From: Roseivirga sp. UBA7431 | GTDB taxonomy: Bacteria > Bacteroidota > Bacteroidia > Cytophagales > Cyclobacteriaceae | Length of the DNA: 18,765 bases | Direction of reading: 5' to 3' | NCBI GenBank assembly: GCA_002477595.1 | Contig: DLQN01000002.1 | Coordinates: 1 to 18,765, forward strand | In this document: in pieces, positions 1 to 8,372 of the stretch | Layout: each line of letters begins with the position of its first letter | Numbering within the stretch: position 1 is the stretch's first letter | The notes under the pieces: generated by a model | Seen by the model: only the letters and a program-made list of their open reading frames with translations | Databases searched by the model: none | Told to the model about the DNA's origin: nothing | Translations under genes and position numbers: made by a program

Positions 1-1310
1 TCATTCATTTTACCGATGAATTGAAAGGTTGATTTGATCTGGTACTCTAACTGAAAGTCTTGACCATCTTCGAAATGGGCAATGAGGTTCAAGATTCTTG
101 CAAAGCAATGTATGTCTTCTCGAAGCTTGACATCCTTGAAGTAAACAATCTGATTTAGGTAGAAAATGGTCTTACGGTAATTGTCATTTCCGAAGTACAA
201 GGAGGCAAATTTATAGTAGAACATGAGCACCCTTTCTGGATCAATTTTCCCTTCATATTGCTTTAGCTTTTCGAGTATCTCTGGGATCAATTCAATTCCT
301 TTTTCGAACTGACCTTCCATAAAGTGTTTATTGATTTTAGAAATGTATAAAAACTTGAAAATCAGTATTTCAGAGTTTAAGTCTTTAACAATAAGTTCGT
401 TCTTACTTAGGGCTTCCACCTCTTCTAAAACAATACAGAATTGCGAATAATATTGAAGCTGAAAAAGGGATGCAAGGAGGTTTCTATAGCCTTTGATAAA
501 TAGCACTGGTTGCTTCTGTGCCATGACTTCATCTGCCTTGAAAAGTTCTACCCAAGCCTTAGCATGTTTGTAAGCATTTGGGAAGTTCTGAATGATCTTA
601 TTGAACCATACGTGAGCTTGATGATAATATAGCTTCTCATAAAAGCTTAGTTCCTCCAAATCAACAGTTGGAAGGTTAGATTCAAAATAGAGACCAACAC
701 TGTTAAATTCTTCTTCAGTTTTGGCATACCCGTTTTTGAGGAAGAGACTGTATAAGTTGAGGGATAGATTAGATAACTGGTGCGCACTTGCGATCTTCTG
801 AGTAGTAAGATTTACTTCTTTGGTCAGTTCTTCGGCTCTATTTTCAATACTTCGGGTGATATACTCAGACTCAATCAACTTCTCGAATTCAATTGCTTCT
901 AAGGCAATGATGAAATGTTTAGTGTCTTGCGCCAATGTTTTGGTCTTACCGAGCATTTTGAGGGCTTGTTGATAGAAGCTCTTATTGTATAACACCTTGG
1001 CGTGATCCAGGTTTTCTCTCAATTGAATATCAACATTCTGTCCGATGTGATAATGTCTTAAACTTGATAGAATCTGCTTGTAAAGATTCGCTTTTTGATT
1101 CGAGAATTGGCTCTTTTTTATGCTAAGAACTTTGTTGAGAATTTTCTTATCATCATAAATTTTGCTTGACTCCATGGCATCAAAGAGCTTGATGAACTTG
1201 ACATCATCAGTATTACCGCTTCGATTGACGAACAAACGGAAGTGTCTTTTCTCGGTTTGAGTCAGTGATTTTATAAGGTCAAAAAGAGGATCGCTTTTAA
1301 GGTTTGCCAT
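1..1310 (-). CDS. Helical (TPR-like) repeat protein, C-terminus cut by window edge
   Basis: The minus-strand frame is open from an ATG at 1310-1308 to the window edge, giving 436 codons without a stop; the C-terminus lies outside. The N-terminus reads MANLKSDPLFDLIKSLTQTE and continues KRHFRLF. This resembles, from memory, the start of a conserved Bacteroidota protein family of unknown function. The rest is almost all amphipathic helix, rich in Leu, Lys, Glu, Tyr and Phe, with repeated 30-40-residue helix pairs such as FYEKLYYHQAHVWFN and KTIFYLNQIVYFKD, as expected of a TPR-like solenoid. No signal peptide or membrane span is visible, so it is probably cytoplasmic and may be a protein-protein scaffold. 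It is transcribed divergently from the leu operon. The 172 bp between them (1311-1482) contains no promoter or leader peptide that I can defend. That the gene is real is well supported; its function is unknown. Confidence 0.85.
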   Translation of the reverse strand, partial: MANLKSDPLFDLIKSLTQTEKRHFRLFVNRSGNTDDVKFIKLFDAMESSKIYDDKKILNKVLSIKKSQFSNQKANLYKQILSSLRHYHIGQNVDIQLRENLDHAKVLYNKSFYQQALKMLGKTKTLAQDTKHFIIALEAIEFEKLIESEYITRSIENRAEELTKEVNLTTQKIASAHQLSNLSLNLYSLFLKNGYAKTEEEFNSVGLYFESNLPTVDLEELSFYEKLYYHQAHVWFNKIIQNFPNAYKHAKAWVELFKADEVMAQKQPVLFIKGYRNLLASLFQLQYYSQFCIVLEEVEALSKNELIVKDLNSEILIFKFLYISKINKHFMEGQFEKGIELIPEILEKLKQYEGKIDPERVLMFYYKFASLYFGNDNYRKTIFYLNQIVYFKDVKLREDIHCFARILNLIAHFEDGQDFQLEYQIKSTFQFIGKMN

Positions 1311-1482
1311 TGTAAATAGATACTTGTTAAGTGTCTGATTTAAAGATAATTAAAATTGAATAGGCCTGTTTTTGAAATAGTATTAGAATTGACTTCTACC
1401 ATGGGATCGAACAGCAGCTAAACTAATTTCAATATTCTGTAAAAAGCGATTATAGAAAGACTGAAGACTGATCAAATAAACG

Positions 1483-2646
1483 ATGTCAAATCAAAAAATA
1501 CAAATCTTCGACACAACTCTCCGAGATGGGGAACAAGTGCCGGGCTGTAAGTTAAACACACGAGAAAAGGTAGAGGTGGCAAAACGACTTGAGGCTTTAG
1601 GTGTAGATGTAATTGAAGCTGGTTTTCCAATTTCTAGCCCCGGGGACTTTGAATCTGTGGTAGAAATTTCTAAAGTGGTTAAAAATGCCACTGTCTGTGG
1701 ATTGAGTAGGGCGGTTGAAAAGGACATAATTACTGCCGCTCAATCACTAGAACAAGCTGTCCGACCTCGTATCCACACGGGGATTGGTACCTCTGAATCT
1801 CATATTAAATTCAAACTCAACTCTACACCAGAGAAGATTATTGAGCGTGCTATCGCAGCTGTTGCCTTAGCGAAAAAGTACGTAGAGGATGTAGAATTCT
1901 ATGCTGAGGATGCTGGGAGGACAGATAATGAGTTTTTGGCAAGAGTCTGCGAACATGCGATTCAAGCTGGAGCTACTGTATTGAATATACCCGATACCAC
2001 AGGCTATTGCCTACCGGATGAATATGGCGCCAAAATCAGATTCCTTAAAGAAAATGTAAAGGGTATACATAAAGTGATTTTATCCACGCATTGTCATAAT
2101 GACTTGGGTATGGCTACAGCGAATTCAATAGCTGGTGTTATTAATGGAGCAACGCAGATCGAATGTACCATCAATGGTATTGGTGAAAGGGCTGGAAATA
2201 CAGCATTGGAAGAAGTAGTGATGGTCTTAAGGCAACATCCTTATCTAAATAAAACTACTGGCGTTGATACCAAGCAGTTGAATGCTATATCTCGTTATGT
2301 TTCTGATACGATGCGCGTACCAGTGCAACCGAACAAAGCAATAGTAGGTGCAAATGCCTTTGCACACTCTTCAGGCATCCATCAAGATGGTGTCATCAAG
2401 AATAGAGAGACCTACGAGATTATCGATCCGAAAGAAGTTGGCGTAGACCATTCTTCAATTATTCTAACCGCACGAAGCGGAAGAGCTGCACTAGCCTATA
2501 GAATGAAGAATATTGGCTATGAGCTCACAAGAGATGAGTTGGATGTCGTCTATAAGAGTTTCTTAGAAGTAGCCGATGCTAAGAAAGAAGTGCAAGATGA
2601 TGATCTGCACGAGATTGCTTCATTAAGACATAAAGTAGCCGTTTAG
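1483..2646 (+). CDS. leuA: 2-isopropylmalate synthase, short form without regulatory domain
   Basis: LeuA condenses acetyl-CoA with 2-ketoisovalerate to 2-isopropylmalate, the committed step of leucine synthesis. The 387-residue protein starts the TIM-barrel domain at once with [10 protein letters not shown] (9-18). It carries the metal-binding THCHNDLG (202-209), GIGERAGN (232-239) and [11 protein letters not shown] (around 292-303). Many LeuA proteins exceed 500 residues because of a C-terminal leucine-binding dimer domain. This one stops soon after the linker region, so classical leucine feedback through that domain should be absent. I recall the short form as usual in Bacteroidota, so I read it as a lineage trait rather than truncation. 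Homocitrate and citramalate synthases share the fold, but the adjacent leuCDB genes decide the assignment. It is first in the operon; leuC begins 2 nt after its stop. Confidence 0.95.
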   Translation: MSNQKIQIFDTTLRDGEQVPGCKLNTREKVEVAKRLEALGVDVIEAGFPISSPGDFESVVEISKVVKNATVCGLSRAVEKDIITAAQSLEQAVRPRIHTGIGTSESHIKFKLNSTPEKIIERAIAAVALAKKYVEDVEFYAEDAGRTDNEFLARVCEHAIQAGATVLNIPDTTGYCLPDEYGAKIRFLKENVKGIHKVILSTHCHNDLGMATANSIAGVINGATQIECTINGIGERAGNTALEEVVMVLRQHPYLNKTTGVDTKQLNAISRYVSDTMRVPVQPNKAIVGANAFAHSSGIHQDGVIKNRETYEIIDPKEVGVDHSSIILTARSGRAALAYRMKNIGYELTRDELDVVYKSFLEVADAKKEVQDDDLHEIASLRHKVAV

Positions 2647-2648
2647 CC

Positions 2649-4043
2649 ATGGGAAAGACATTATTCGAAAAAGTATGGAGTGCTCATGTCGTCAAGGAGT
2701 TAGATGGCGGTATGGATGTGCTTTATATCGATAGGCACCTGATCCATGAGGTGACTAGCCCACAAGCCTTCTCAGAATTAGAAAAGAGAGGCTTATCGCT
2801 ATTTAGAAAAGAAAAGATGGTCGCAACACCTGACCATAATATTCCAACTAAGAATCAACATTTACCCATTAAAGAAGCGCTCTCAAGACATCAGGTAGAT
2901 ACGCTCTTGGCCAATTGTGCGAAACACAAAGTCGAGTTATATGGCCTCGGTCATCCATTTCAAGGCATTGTACATGTGATCGGACCTGAGCTTGGTATTA
3001 CGTTGCCAGGGCGTACAATGGTCTGTGGTGATAGCCATACCTCTACGCATGGAGCATTTGGAGCCATTGCCTTCGGCATAGGGACAAGTCAGGTAGCTCA
3101 AGTGATGGCAAGTCAATGTTTGCTTCAAAGTAGGCCAAAGACAATGCGCATTACAGTGAATGGTGGATTGAAGCCAGGTGTTTTGGCTAAGGATATCATT
3201 TTATACATTATTGCTCAACTCACTGCAGCGGGTGGAACTGGATACTTTATTGAGTATGCAGGTTCAACGATCGAATCACTTTCGATGGAAGCTCGAATGA
3301 CCATTTGCAATATGAGTATTGAAATGGGAGCAAGGGGTGGAATGATTGCACCAGATCAGAGCACTTTCGATTATATAGAAGGAAGAGAATTCGCGCCAAA
3401 AGGCGAAGCATTTGACAAGGCTGTTGCTTACTGGAAAACTTTGCACAGCGATCAGGAGGCAATTTTTGATAAAGAATATACATTCGATGCTGACGATATT
3501 GAGCCTATGATTACCTATGGTACTAACCCAGGCATGGGCATCAAGATTACCAAAGAGGTTCCATTATCGCTTGGAAAAGGGAGTCAAGAAAGTTTTAATA
3601 AGTCGCTTGCCTATATGGGTTTCAAGCCTGGAGAATCACTTCTGGGTAAGCCGATCAATCACGTCTTCATTGGAAGTTGTACCAACTCAAGGATTGAAGA
3701 CCTGAGGATTGTAGCAGATTATGTAAAAGGAAAAAGAAAAGCAGCCAACGTTACAGCCATGATTGTACCTGGTTCTAAGCAAGTAGAACAACAGGCCATT
3801 AGTGAAGGCTTAGATCAAATACTTTCAGCGGCAGGATTTGAATTACGAGAACCGGGGTGTTCGGCTTGTTTAGGCATGAATGAAGACAAGGTTCCAGCTG
3901 GGGAATACTGTGTTTCTACTTCCAATAGAAATTTCGAAGGACGACAGGGGCCAGGCGCTAGAACGCTCTTAGCAAGTCCATTGGTGGCAGCTGTAACGGC
4001 TATTGAAGGCAAGATTGTAGATATCACTAAACACTTGAATTGA
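2649..4043 (+). CDS. leuC: 3-isopropylmalate dehydratase large subunit
   Basis: LeuC is the iron-sulfur subunit of isopropylmalate isomerase, which converts 2- to 3-isopropylmalate in the cytoplasm together with LeuD. The 464-residue length is normal. The aconitase-family signatures are present: [15 protein letters not shown] (124-138), and the three [4Fe-4S] ligands Cys344 in IGSCTNSR and Cys404 and Cys407 in GCSACLG. The substrate and cluster region from about 340 to 430 is intact. The start at 2649 lies 2 nt after the leuA stop with no clear Shine-Dalgarno, as is usual in this phylum. The leuD start follows its stop after a single base, so the two subunits are probably made together. Aconitase or homoaconitase activity is less likely given the two-subunit arrangement and the leu neighbours. 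Confidence 0.96.
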   Translation: MGKTLFEKVWSAHVVKELDGGMDVLYIDRHLIHEVTSPQAFSELEKRGLSLFRKEKMVATPDHNIPTKNQHLPIKEALSRHQVDTLLANCAKHKVELYGLGHPFQGIVHVIGPELGITLPGRTMVCGDSHTSTHGAFGAIAFGIGTSQVAQVMASQCLLQSRPKTMRITVNGGLKPGVLAKDIILYIIAQLTAAGGTGYFIEYAGSTIESLSMEARMTICNMSIEMGARGGMIAPDQSTFDYIEGREFAPKGEAFDKAVAYWKTLHSDQEAIFDKEYTFDADDIEPMITYGTNPGMGIKITKEVPLSLGKGSQESFNKSLAYMGFKPGESLLGKPINHVFIGSCTNSRIEDLRIVADYVKGKRKAANVTAMIVPGSKQVEQQAISEGLDQILSAAGFELREPGCSACLGMNEDKVPAGEYCVSTSNRNFEGRQGPGARTLLASPLVAAVTAIEGKIVDITKHLN

Positions 4044-4044
4044 T

Positions 4045-4632
4045 ATGGATAAGTTTCAAAAAGTAATATCGACAGGCGTTCCATTGCCTAACGAAGATAT
4101 CGATACAGATCAAATCATTCCTGCTCGTTTTCTGAAAGCAACATCTAGAGAAGGCTTTGGAGATAATTTGTTTAGGGATTGGCGATACCATCAAGACAAT
4201 AGCCCCAAAGCAGACTTTGTATTGAATAATGAGACGTACAAGGGAGAGATCTTAGTTGCAGGACGGAACTTCGGCTGTGGTTCATCGAGAGAACATGCGG
4301 CTTGGTCATTGCATGATTATGGCTTCCGCGTGGTCGTATCGAGTTTCTTCGCTGACATCTTTAAAGGCAATGCCTTGAACAACGGGCTATTACCAGTGCA
4401 AGTGACTGATGATTTCCTGTCAGGACTTACTTCGGCTATTGTGGCCGATCCAAAAACAGAGATTACTGTTGACTTGGTTAACCAAAAGATAAGCTATTTA
4501 GGGCTTAGCGAGACCTTTGAAGTGAATGCGTACAAAAAAGAATGTCTCATACATGGGTATGATGATATAGACTTTCTAATCAATTTGAAAAGTGAAATAG
4601 AGGCGTATGAAACCTCTTCGATTGTAGTATAA
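4045..4632 (+). CDS. leuD: 3-isopropylmalate dehydratase small subunit
   Basis: This 195-residue protein is the swivel-domain partner of LeuC in isopropylmalate isomerase. Characteristic segments are [11 protein letters not shown] (16-26) near the N-terminus and [13 protein letters not shown] (73-85), the substrate-contacting loop of the aconitase small domain. Length and motif order are typical of bacterial LeuD. It starts one base after the leuC stop (TGATATG context). Its own TAA shares a base with the leuB ATG (TAATG at 4630-4634), so translation of leuD and leuB is probably coupled. I see no defect. Confidence 0.95.
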   Translation: MDKFQKVISTGVPLPNEDIDTDQIIPARFLKATSREGFGDNLFRDWRYHQDNSPKADFVLNNETYKGEILVAGRNFGCGSSREHAAWSLHDYGFRVVVSSFFADIFKGNALNNGLLPVQVTDDFLSGLTSAIVADPKTEITVDLVNQKISYLGLSETFEVNAYKKECLIHGYDDIDFLINLKSEIEAYETSSIVV

Positions 4633-5744
4633 TGGGAGTTAAGAAAAAGATTGGCATGTTGCCAGGAGACGGCATAGGTCCAGAAGTAGTAGCAGAGGCG
4701 AGAAAAGTATTAGATGCTATTGCTACGCGTCACGGTCACATCTTCGAATATGGATACGGTGATGTAGGAGCAATCGCGATTGATAAGACAGGAGAACCAC
4801 TTCCTGACGAAACGTTAAGGCTCTGTGAGCAGTCAGATGCATTTCTATTTGGAGCCATCGGTCATCCAAAATATGACAATGATCCTTCGGCAAAGGTTCG
4901 CCCAGAGCAAGGCTTGTTGAAGCTAAGAAAAAGCCTTGGGCTTTCTGTCAACATTCGACCAGTGACAGCTTATGATAGTCTAATTCATATGTCTCCATTG
5001 AAAACGGAAAAGATATTGGGTGTAGACCTGGTAGTCTATAGAGAATTGACCGGAGGGATATACTTTGGAGAGAAAGGGCGTACCAAAGATGGTGCATATG
5101 ACCACTGTACTTATTCCAATTTCGAAATTGATAGAATTGCACATTTGGCTTTTCAAGCAGCCGAACATAGATCTAAGAAAGTTACCCTTGTAGACAAGGC
5201 GAACGTCTTAGAGACCTCTAGACTATGGAGAGAGCGCGTCACGGAAATAGCCAAGGAATACCCTTCCATTACTTTGGATTGCATGTTTGTGGACAACGCA
5301 GCGATGCAAATGATTCAAAACCCTAAGCAGTTTGATGTAATCCTTACTGAAAACATGTTCGGAGATATCATTTCTGATGAAGCAAGTGTAATCGGAGGTT
5401 CTTTGGGCTTACTACCATCAGCTTCCGTAGGAGACAAGACGGCCATGTTCGAACCTATCCATGGCTCATATCCGCAAGCAACGGGTAAGAATATTGCTAA
5501 CCCTTTAGGAACAATTCTATCGGCAGCAATGATGCTAGATCATCTCGGCTTGGTGGACGAAGCGATTGAAATCAGGCAAGCAGTAAATGCATCTCTAAGA
5601 AACGGAATGGTTACTGAAGACTTAGCCAAAGACGAGGGTTATGGTACCGATAGAGTAGGAGACTTTATTGTCAACCATATCTTAGATGGAGAAGAATCTA
5701 CCGGCCAATCTAATATCCAGGCGGGGATGAGTACTATTATTTGA
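4632..5744 (+). CDS. leuB: 3-isopropylmalate dehydrogenase
   Basis: LeuB oxidatively decarboxylates 3-isopropylmalate to 2-ketoisocaproate using NAD+, the last leucine-specific step before transamination. The 370-residue sequence shows GDGIGPEV (12-19), VRPEQGLLKLR (89-99), where family members contact the substrate gamma-moiety, the YRELTGGIYFG segment (136-146), Lys189, and the NMFGDIISDEASVIGGSLG signature (241-259) with metal-binding Asp245 and Asp249. The LLKLR segment favours isopropylmalate over isocitrate or tartrate as substrate. It overlaps leuD by one base and is the last gene of the operon. The tail after about 355 is short, polar and probably disordered. No clear intrinsic terminator follows; instead a 127-bp inverted repeat begins 6 bp after the stop and might fold in the transcript. 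Confidence 0.95.
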   Translation: MGVKKKIGMLPGDGIGPEVVAEARKVLDAIATRHGHIFEYGYGDVGAIAIDKTGEPLPDETLRLCEQSDAFLFGAIGHPKYDNDPSAKVRPEQGLLKLRKSLGLSVNIRPVTAYDSLIHMSPLKTEKILGVDLVVYRELTGGIYFGEKGRTKDGAYDHCTYSNFEIDRIAHLAFQAAEHRSKKVTLVDKANVLETSRLWRERVTEIAKEYPSITLDCMFVDNAAMQMIQNPKQFDVILTENMFGDIISDEASVIGGSLGLLPSASVGDKTAMFEPIHGSYPQATGKNIANPLGTILSAAMMLDHLGLVDEAIEIRQAVNASLRNGMVTEDLAKDEGYGTDRVGDFIVNHILDGEESTGQSNIQAGMSTII

Positions 5745-5749
5745 AGGTG

Positions 5750-5876
5750 CAACGGTCTAGTATAACCGTCAGTTACGGGGTCATGTAAGTTAATATTCGG
5801 TTTGGCAATGAATTTAGCAATTCCGAGTGGATTCGGACGTAGTCGAATCGACCGTAATTGCGGTTATACAATGTTG
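5750..5876. repeat. 127-bp imperfect inverted-repeat element with CAAC/GTTG ends
   Basis: The left arm (5750-5778) and right arm (5852-5876) are complementary over three blocks: CAAC with GTTG at the ends, GTATAACCG with CGGTTATAC, and TTACGG with CCGTAA. Short unpaired stretches separate the blocks. Inside is a second hairpin, GATTCG at 5830-5835 pairing with CGAATC at 5844-5849. The whole would fold as a long bulged cruciform. It lies between the leuB stop and an orphan ORF and contains no ORF. The bulged arms and GTTG-type ends recall, but do not match, integron attC sites (the GTTRRRY box is not satisfied). I also recall similar GTATA..TATAC elements scattered through Bacteroidota genomes. 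It could be a dispersed palindromic repeat, a MITE-like remnant or an RNA terminator or processing site. The structure is certain; its nature is not. Confidence 0.6.
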
Positions 5877-5934
5877 TGCTTTCGTTATTTTAATTCCTAC
5901 GTTGCTTTAACAAATGATTGAAACAACATAGCAT

Positions 5935-6339
5935 TTAGTTTATTGTATGAGGAAAAGAACTCTCAATATCAGCTATAACCGCATCAATTTTAACCAAAAG
6001 TGAGCCTGCTCTAGGCAACATACTTGTATATCCTGCTTTTTTGGTAAACACAATACCTTGAAAAGCGAGCATTAATTTACTCTTGTCGAAACTCTCCCAT
6101 AATAATTCATTTTCCTTATTTGAATACAAGGAATTGTCCATAGGCATGGGATATTGAAATGAATATTCACTCAGATTGTGTCTGTAAAACTCACCAACAC
6201 TTTCCTGTGTTTTTATTAGATCGTTCATTCTGAAATTTATATTGATCATCTGGGTAGAAAGATTGTCTGGTATTAATCTCAATTGATTGTTCGAAACTAG
6301 TGAGATGTACGTATCACTCTTTAAATTCCGTGAATGCAT
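5935..6339 (-). pseudogene. Orphan ORF, probable C-terminal remnant of a larger protein
   Basis: The minus-strand ORF encodes 134 residues of plausible protein (for example SDTYISLVSNNQLRLIPDNL), with a Leu-, Asn- and Ser-rich helical composition. It has no signal peptide or membrane span. The ATG at 6339 is preceded two codons upstream by an in-frame TGA, and the first residues (MHSRNLK) look unlike a natural N-terminus. An adjacent frame (6361-6317) reads PNVWALSNAFTEFKE and would join smoothly to SDTYISLV by a frameshift near 6317. This suggests the ORF is the surviving C-terminal part of a longer gene. From memory it resembles the tail of Bacteroidota single-span proteins of the DUF6090 type, which normally begin with a membrane helix missing here. 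It lies next to the inverted repeat at 5750-5876. It could also be an intact small gene. Confidence is low on family and moderate on decay. Confidence 0.4.
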
Positions 6340-6404
6340 TACTCAAAGCCCATACATTGGGTCAATTACTTTAACTTTCAATTCGGACCAGCGTTCAATG
6401 TACC

Positions 6405-6881
6405 ATGAAGAAGATTTTAATTTTAGTAGTCCTATTCGCCAGTTTTGGTGCTCAAGCCCAGTCAGATGGCTATACGAAAAAGAAGAATCAGAAGCTGGCG
6501 GTTAAATCACCATTTGAGAAGATATGGGATAACGAACTACCATCAGATGTGGTTTATAAAGATGATGAGATAATAGCCTTTGTGCCACTCAGACGTCAAA
6601 CTCCCGTTCATTTTTTAATTGTCCCAAAGAAGCGGATTCCTACCATCACCGACCTTCAGGATGAAGATGCACATCTGATTGCTAAAATGTATACCGTAGC
6701 CAGAGACCTTGCAAAGAAGTATGGCATAGCAGAAACTGGCTATCGATTAGCAATGAATACCAATGAAGATGCTGGTCAATCCGTATTTCATATACATTTG
6801 CATCTACTTGGAGGAATCAAAACTGGACTGATGGTCGATCAGACTTTTATAGACCCAAGAACAAAAAAAGACAAGAAATAA
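6405..6881 (+). CDS. Secreted HIT-family nucleotide hydrolase/transferase
   Basis: HIT (histidine triad) proteins cleave nucleotide phosphoramidates or dinucleotides. The mature part follows the HINT/PKCI layout: FEKIWDNELPSDVVYKDDEIIAF (37-59), a central HFLIVPKK strand (69-76), and the triad GQSVFHIHLHLLGG (124-137) with His129, His131 and His133. The odd part is the N-terminus. Residues 1-20, MKKILILVVLFASFGAQAQS, form a classic signal peptide with an AQA cleavage site, so the enzyme should be periplasmic, whereas HINT proteins are normally cytoplasmic. The 158-residue length equals a HINT domain plus leader and a short Lys-rich linker. The ATG at 6405 is the only start that keeps the signal peptide intact. 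yebC follows 59 bp downstream on the same strand and may be co-transcribed. The family is clear; the substrate is unknown. Confidence 0.88.
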   Translation: MKKILILVVLFASFGAQAQSDGYTKKKNQKLAVKSPFEKIWDNELPSDVVYKDDEIIAFVPLRRQTPVHFLIVPKKRIPTITDLQDEDAHLIAKMYTVARDLAKKYGIAETGYRLAMNTNEDAGQSVFHIHLHLLGGIKTGLMVDQTFIDPRTKKDKK

Positions 6882-6940
6882 GAGCGCTGAATTTTCAGGA
6901 CTTTTTAATTTTGATCATTCATTAAGAATCAACGATTACT

Positions 6941-7678
6941 ATGGGTAGAGCATTCGAATTTCGTAAGGGTAGAAAAATGAAGCGTTGGGGGATGATGTCC
7001 CGTGTTTTTCCAAAACTAGGTAAGGCCATTACCATGGCAGCCAAAGAGGGAGGTCCTGACCCAGATATGAATGCTGCCTTGAGAACAGCGATTCAAAATG
7101 CTAAGGCGCAGAACATGCCTAAGGACAATATTGATGGTGCGATCAGCCGTGCCACCAGTAAAGATGTAGAGGCATTCGTTGAAATGAATTACGAAGGTAA
7201 AGGCCCACATGGTGTCCTAGTCTTTGTAGAATGTGCAACTGATAACCAGAACAGGACGGTTGCCAATGTGCGCTCATACTTCAATAAGGCCGAGGGTGCT
7301 TTAGTGCCGACTGGCTCATTAGAGTTTATGTTTAATCGTAAGGCGGTTTTTGAATTCGAGAAGGCTGAGGGAATGGATTTAGAAGAACTAGAATTCGAAT
7401 TGATCGATGCTGGTTTAGAAGAAATCGAAGAAGTTACCGAAGAGGATGAGAACGGAGAAGAAGTTATTTCTATCCACGTTTACGGAGACTATACCAACTT
7501 TGGACCATTGCAATCTGCGCTGGAAGGCCTTTCAATTGATGTGAAAAGTGCAAACCTCAAGAGGTTCCCAACGACACCTACAGAATTCTCAGACGAACAA
7601 CTTGAAGACATCGAAAAGATGCTCGATAAGTTAGAGGATGACGATGACGTGCAGGGCGTGTACACGAATATTGCTTAA
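6941..7678 (+). CDS. yebC: YebC/TACO1-family translation factor
   Basis: YebC-family proteins are cytoplasmic. They were long annotated as transcriptional regulators, and members have more recently been linked to relief of ribosome stalling at proline-rich stretches. This 245-residue protein begins [20 protein letters not shown], the Bacteroidota variant of the usual AGHSKWANI N-terminus. It then shows the hallmark [20 protein letters not shown] (36-55) and the conserved segment [15 protein letters not shown] (55-69). The C-terminal half contains the [12 protein letters not shown] strand and an acidic stretch typical of domains 2 and 3. Length and motif order are standard. An imperfect hairpin with a T-run lies just after the stop, so this is probably the end of a HIT-yebC transcript. 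I see no evidence for a DNA-binding role here. Confidence 0.9.
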   Translation: MGRAFEFRKGRKMKRWGMMSRVFPKLGKAITMAAKEGGPDPDMNAALRTAIQNAKAQNMPKDNIDGAISRATSKDVEAFVEMNYEGKGPHGVLVFVECATDNQNRTVANVRSYFNKAEGALVPTGSLEFMFNRKAVFEFEKAEGMDLEELEFELIDAGLEEIEEVTEEDENGEEVISIHVYGDYTNFGPLQSALEGLSIDVKSANLKRFPTTPTEFSDEQLEDIEKMLDKLEDDDDVQGVYTNIA

Positions 7679-7700
7679 TTCCACTTATCAAACGATTTTA

Positions 7701-7737
7701 AAGCTGAACTCCGAACCATCGGGCTTTGGCTTTTTTT
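7701..7737 (+). terminator. Imperfect Rho-independent terminator after yebC
   Basis: AAGC at 7701-7704 pairs with GCTT near 7729-7732, and CCGA with TCGG closes the upper stem around an ACCA loop at 7715-7718. Mismatches separate the two stems, and a run of seven T follows (7731-7737). Its position about 20 bp after the yebC stop supports termination. The broken stem suggests it may be leaky into the lipoprotein gene. Confidence 0.5.
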
Positions 7738-7791
7738 ATGCTTTTTCATTTTTGGCACACTTTTGGGAACAGGATAGTCAACAACAACCAA

Positions 7792-7799
7792 AAGGAGGT
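7792..7799 (+). promoter_or_regulatory. Full-consensus Shine-Dalgarno before lipoprotein gene
   Basis: AAGGAGGT lies 4 nt upstream of the ATG at 7804. It fixes this ATG as the start rather than an in-frame ATG at 7726, which would add a hydrophobic stretch overlapping the terminator region. Most other starts in the window lack such a site, as expected in Bacteroidota, where the anti-Shine-Dalgarno is largely masked on the ribosome. Confidence 0.6.
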
Positions 7800-7803
7800 C
7801 AAG

Positions 7804-8214
7804 ATGAAAAAAGGTTTACTCATATTATCAGTATTAGCGCTCTTATCGAGTTGCGATATTACTTACATCGAAGTTCCATTTGACGAAAGAGAAAACTATC
7901 TAGGTCGATTTGAGGCAGAAGAGTATAGCGAAACTTACGATCAGCTTACTTACTATAACATGCGGATTGTAAGAGACTCAGATGACTTTAGTAATGTCAT
8001 TTACATCAGGAATTTCTATGCGGTAGACATTGAAGTCTTCGCAGAAGTAAGAGGAGATAGAGTAACTATCCCAAGGCAAATCGTGGGAGGTTACATCATA
8101 GAAGGAACGGGGAGAAATGAATTTGGAGATCTGTATTTGACTTATTCAGTCGTAGATACTTTTGCACCTAATAATCCTACAGATTTCTGTAATGCCGTTC
8201 TCATAAGAAGGTAA
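7804..8214 (+). CDS. Small predicted lipoprotein of unknown function
   Basis: The 136-residue product has a lipoprotein signal: MKKGLLILSVLALLSSC, with Lys2-Lys3, a hydrophobic core and lipobox LSSC placing the lipidated Cys at 17. The following residues DITYIEV contain an acidic residue at +2, so surface export by the Bacteroidota lipoprotein signal is uncertain. The mature part is rich in Tyr, Asp, Glu and beta-branched residues with short alternating stretches (NVIYIRNFYAVDIEVFAEV, VTIPRQIVGGYIIEG), suggesting a small beta-sandwich or barrel. One further Cys sits near the C-terminus (DFCNAVLIRR). I do not recognise the family. The gene is monocistronic, lying between the yebC terminator and a strong hairpin at 8242-8276, and has an unusually good Shine-Dalgarno. 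It is clearly a real gene; the role is unknown. Confidence 0.8.
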   Translation: MKKGLLILSVLALLSSCDITYIEVPFDERENYLGRFEAEEYSETYDQLTYYNMRIVRDSDDFSNVIYIRNFYAVDIEVFAEVRGDRVTIPRQIVGGYIIEGTGRNEFGDLYLTYSVVDTFAPNNPTDFCNAVLIRR

Positions 8215-8241
8215 AGAACATGTTGTTTTGAGTTTTGATCT

Positions 8242-8276
8242 AGAGGTCGCTAGGAGTAGCGACCTCTTTCATTTTT
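8242..8276 (+). terminator. Strong Rho-independent terminator
   Basis: AGAGGTCGCT (8242-8251) pairs perfectly with AGCGACCTCT (8258-8267) around the six-base loop AGGAGT, followed by TTCATTTTT. The ten-bp stem lies 28 bp after the lipoprotein stop and insulates it from the deacetylase module downstream. Confidence 0.85.
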
Positions 8277-8372
8277 AACCCCGGTCAACCGTTTACAAAA
8301 GTGTCTTCATGTAGGTACTCACAACTTCCTATATTCGCATCCGTAGACAAATCCATTAGTCCAACGCACCAT

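Noticed and set aside
1311..1482. Leucine attenuator or T-box upstream of leuA
   Set aside because: No Leu-codon-rich short ORF, no terminator/antiterminator pair and no T-box signature can be seen.
3247..3483. Minus-strand ORF of 78 codons inside leuC
   Set aside because: It is fully contained in a clear aconitase-family gene and is low-complexity antisense.
5750..5876. Calling the inverted repeat a true integron attC site
   Set aside because: The GTTRRRY and RYYYAAC boxes are not matched, and no integrase or cassette array is in the window.
6287..6505. Plus-strand ORF of 72 codons across the HIT gene start
   Set aside because: It overlaps both the minus-strand fragment and the signal peptide of the HIT gene in another frame and has no recognisable features.
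7726..7803. 26-codon upstream extension of the small lipoprotein gene
   Set aside because: It overlaps the terminator T-run and would destroy the lipoprotein signal; the Shine-Dalgarno at 7792-7799 points to the ATG at 7804.
8301..8372. In-frame upstream ATG extending the PIG-L protein by 24 residues
   Set aside because: It would place polar residues before a clear signal peptide; the ATG at 8373 is the natural secretion start.
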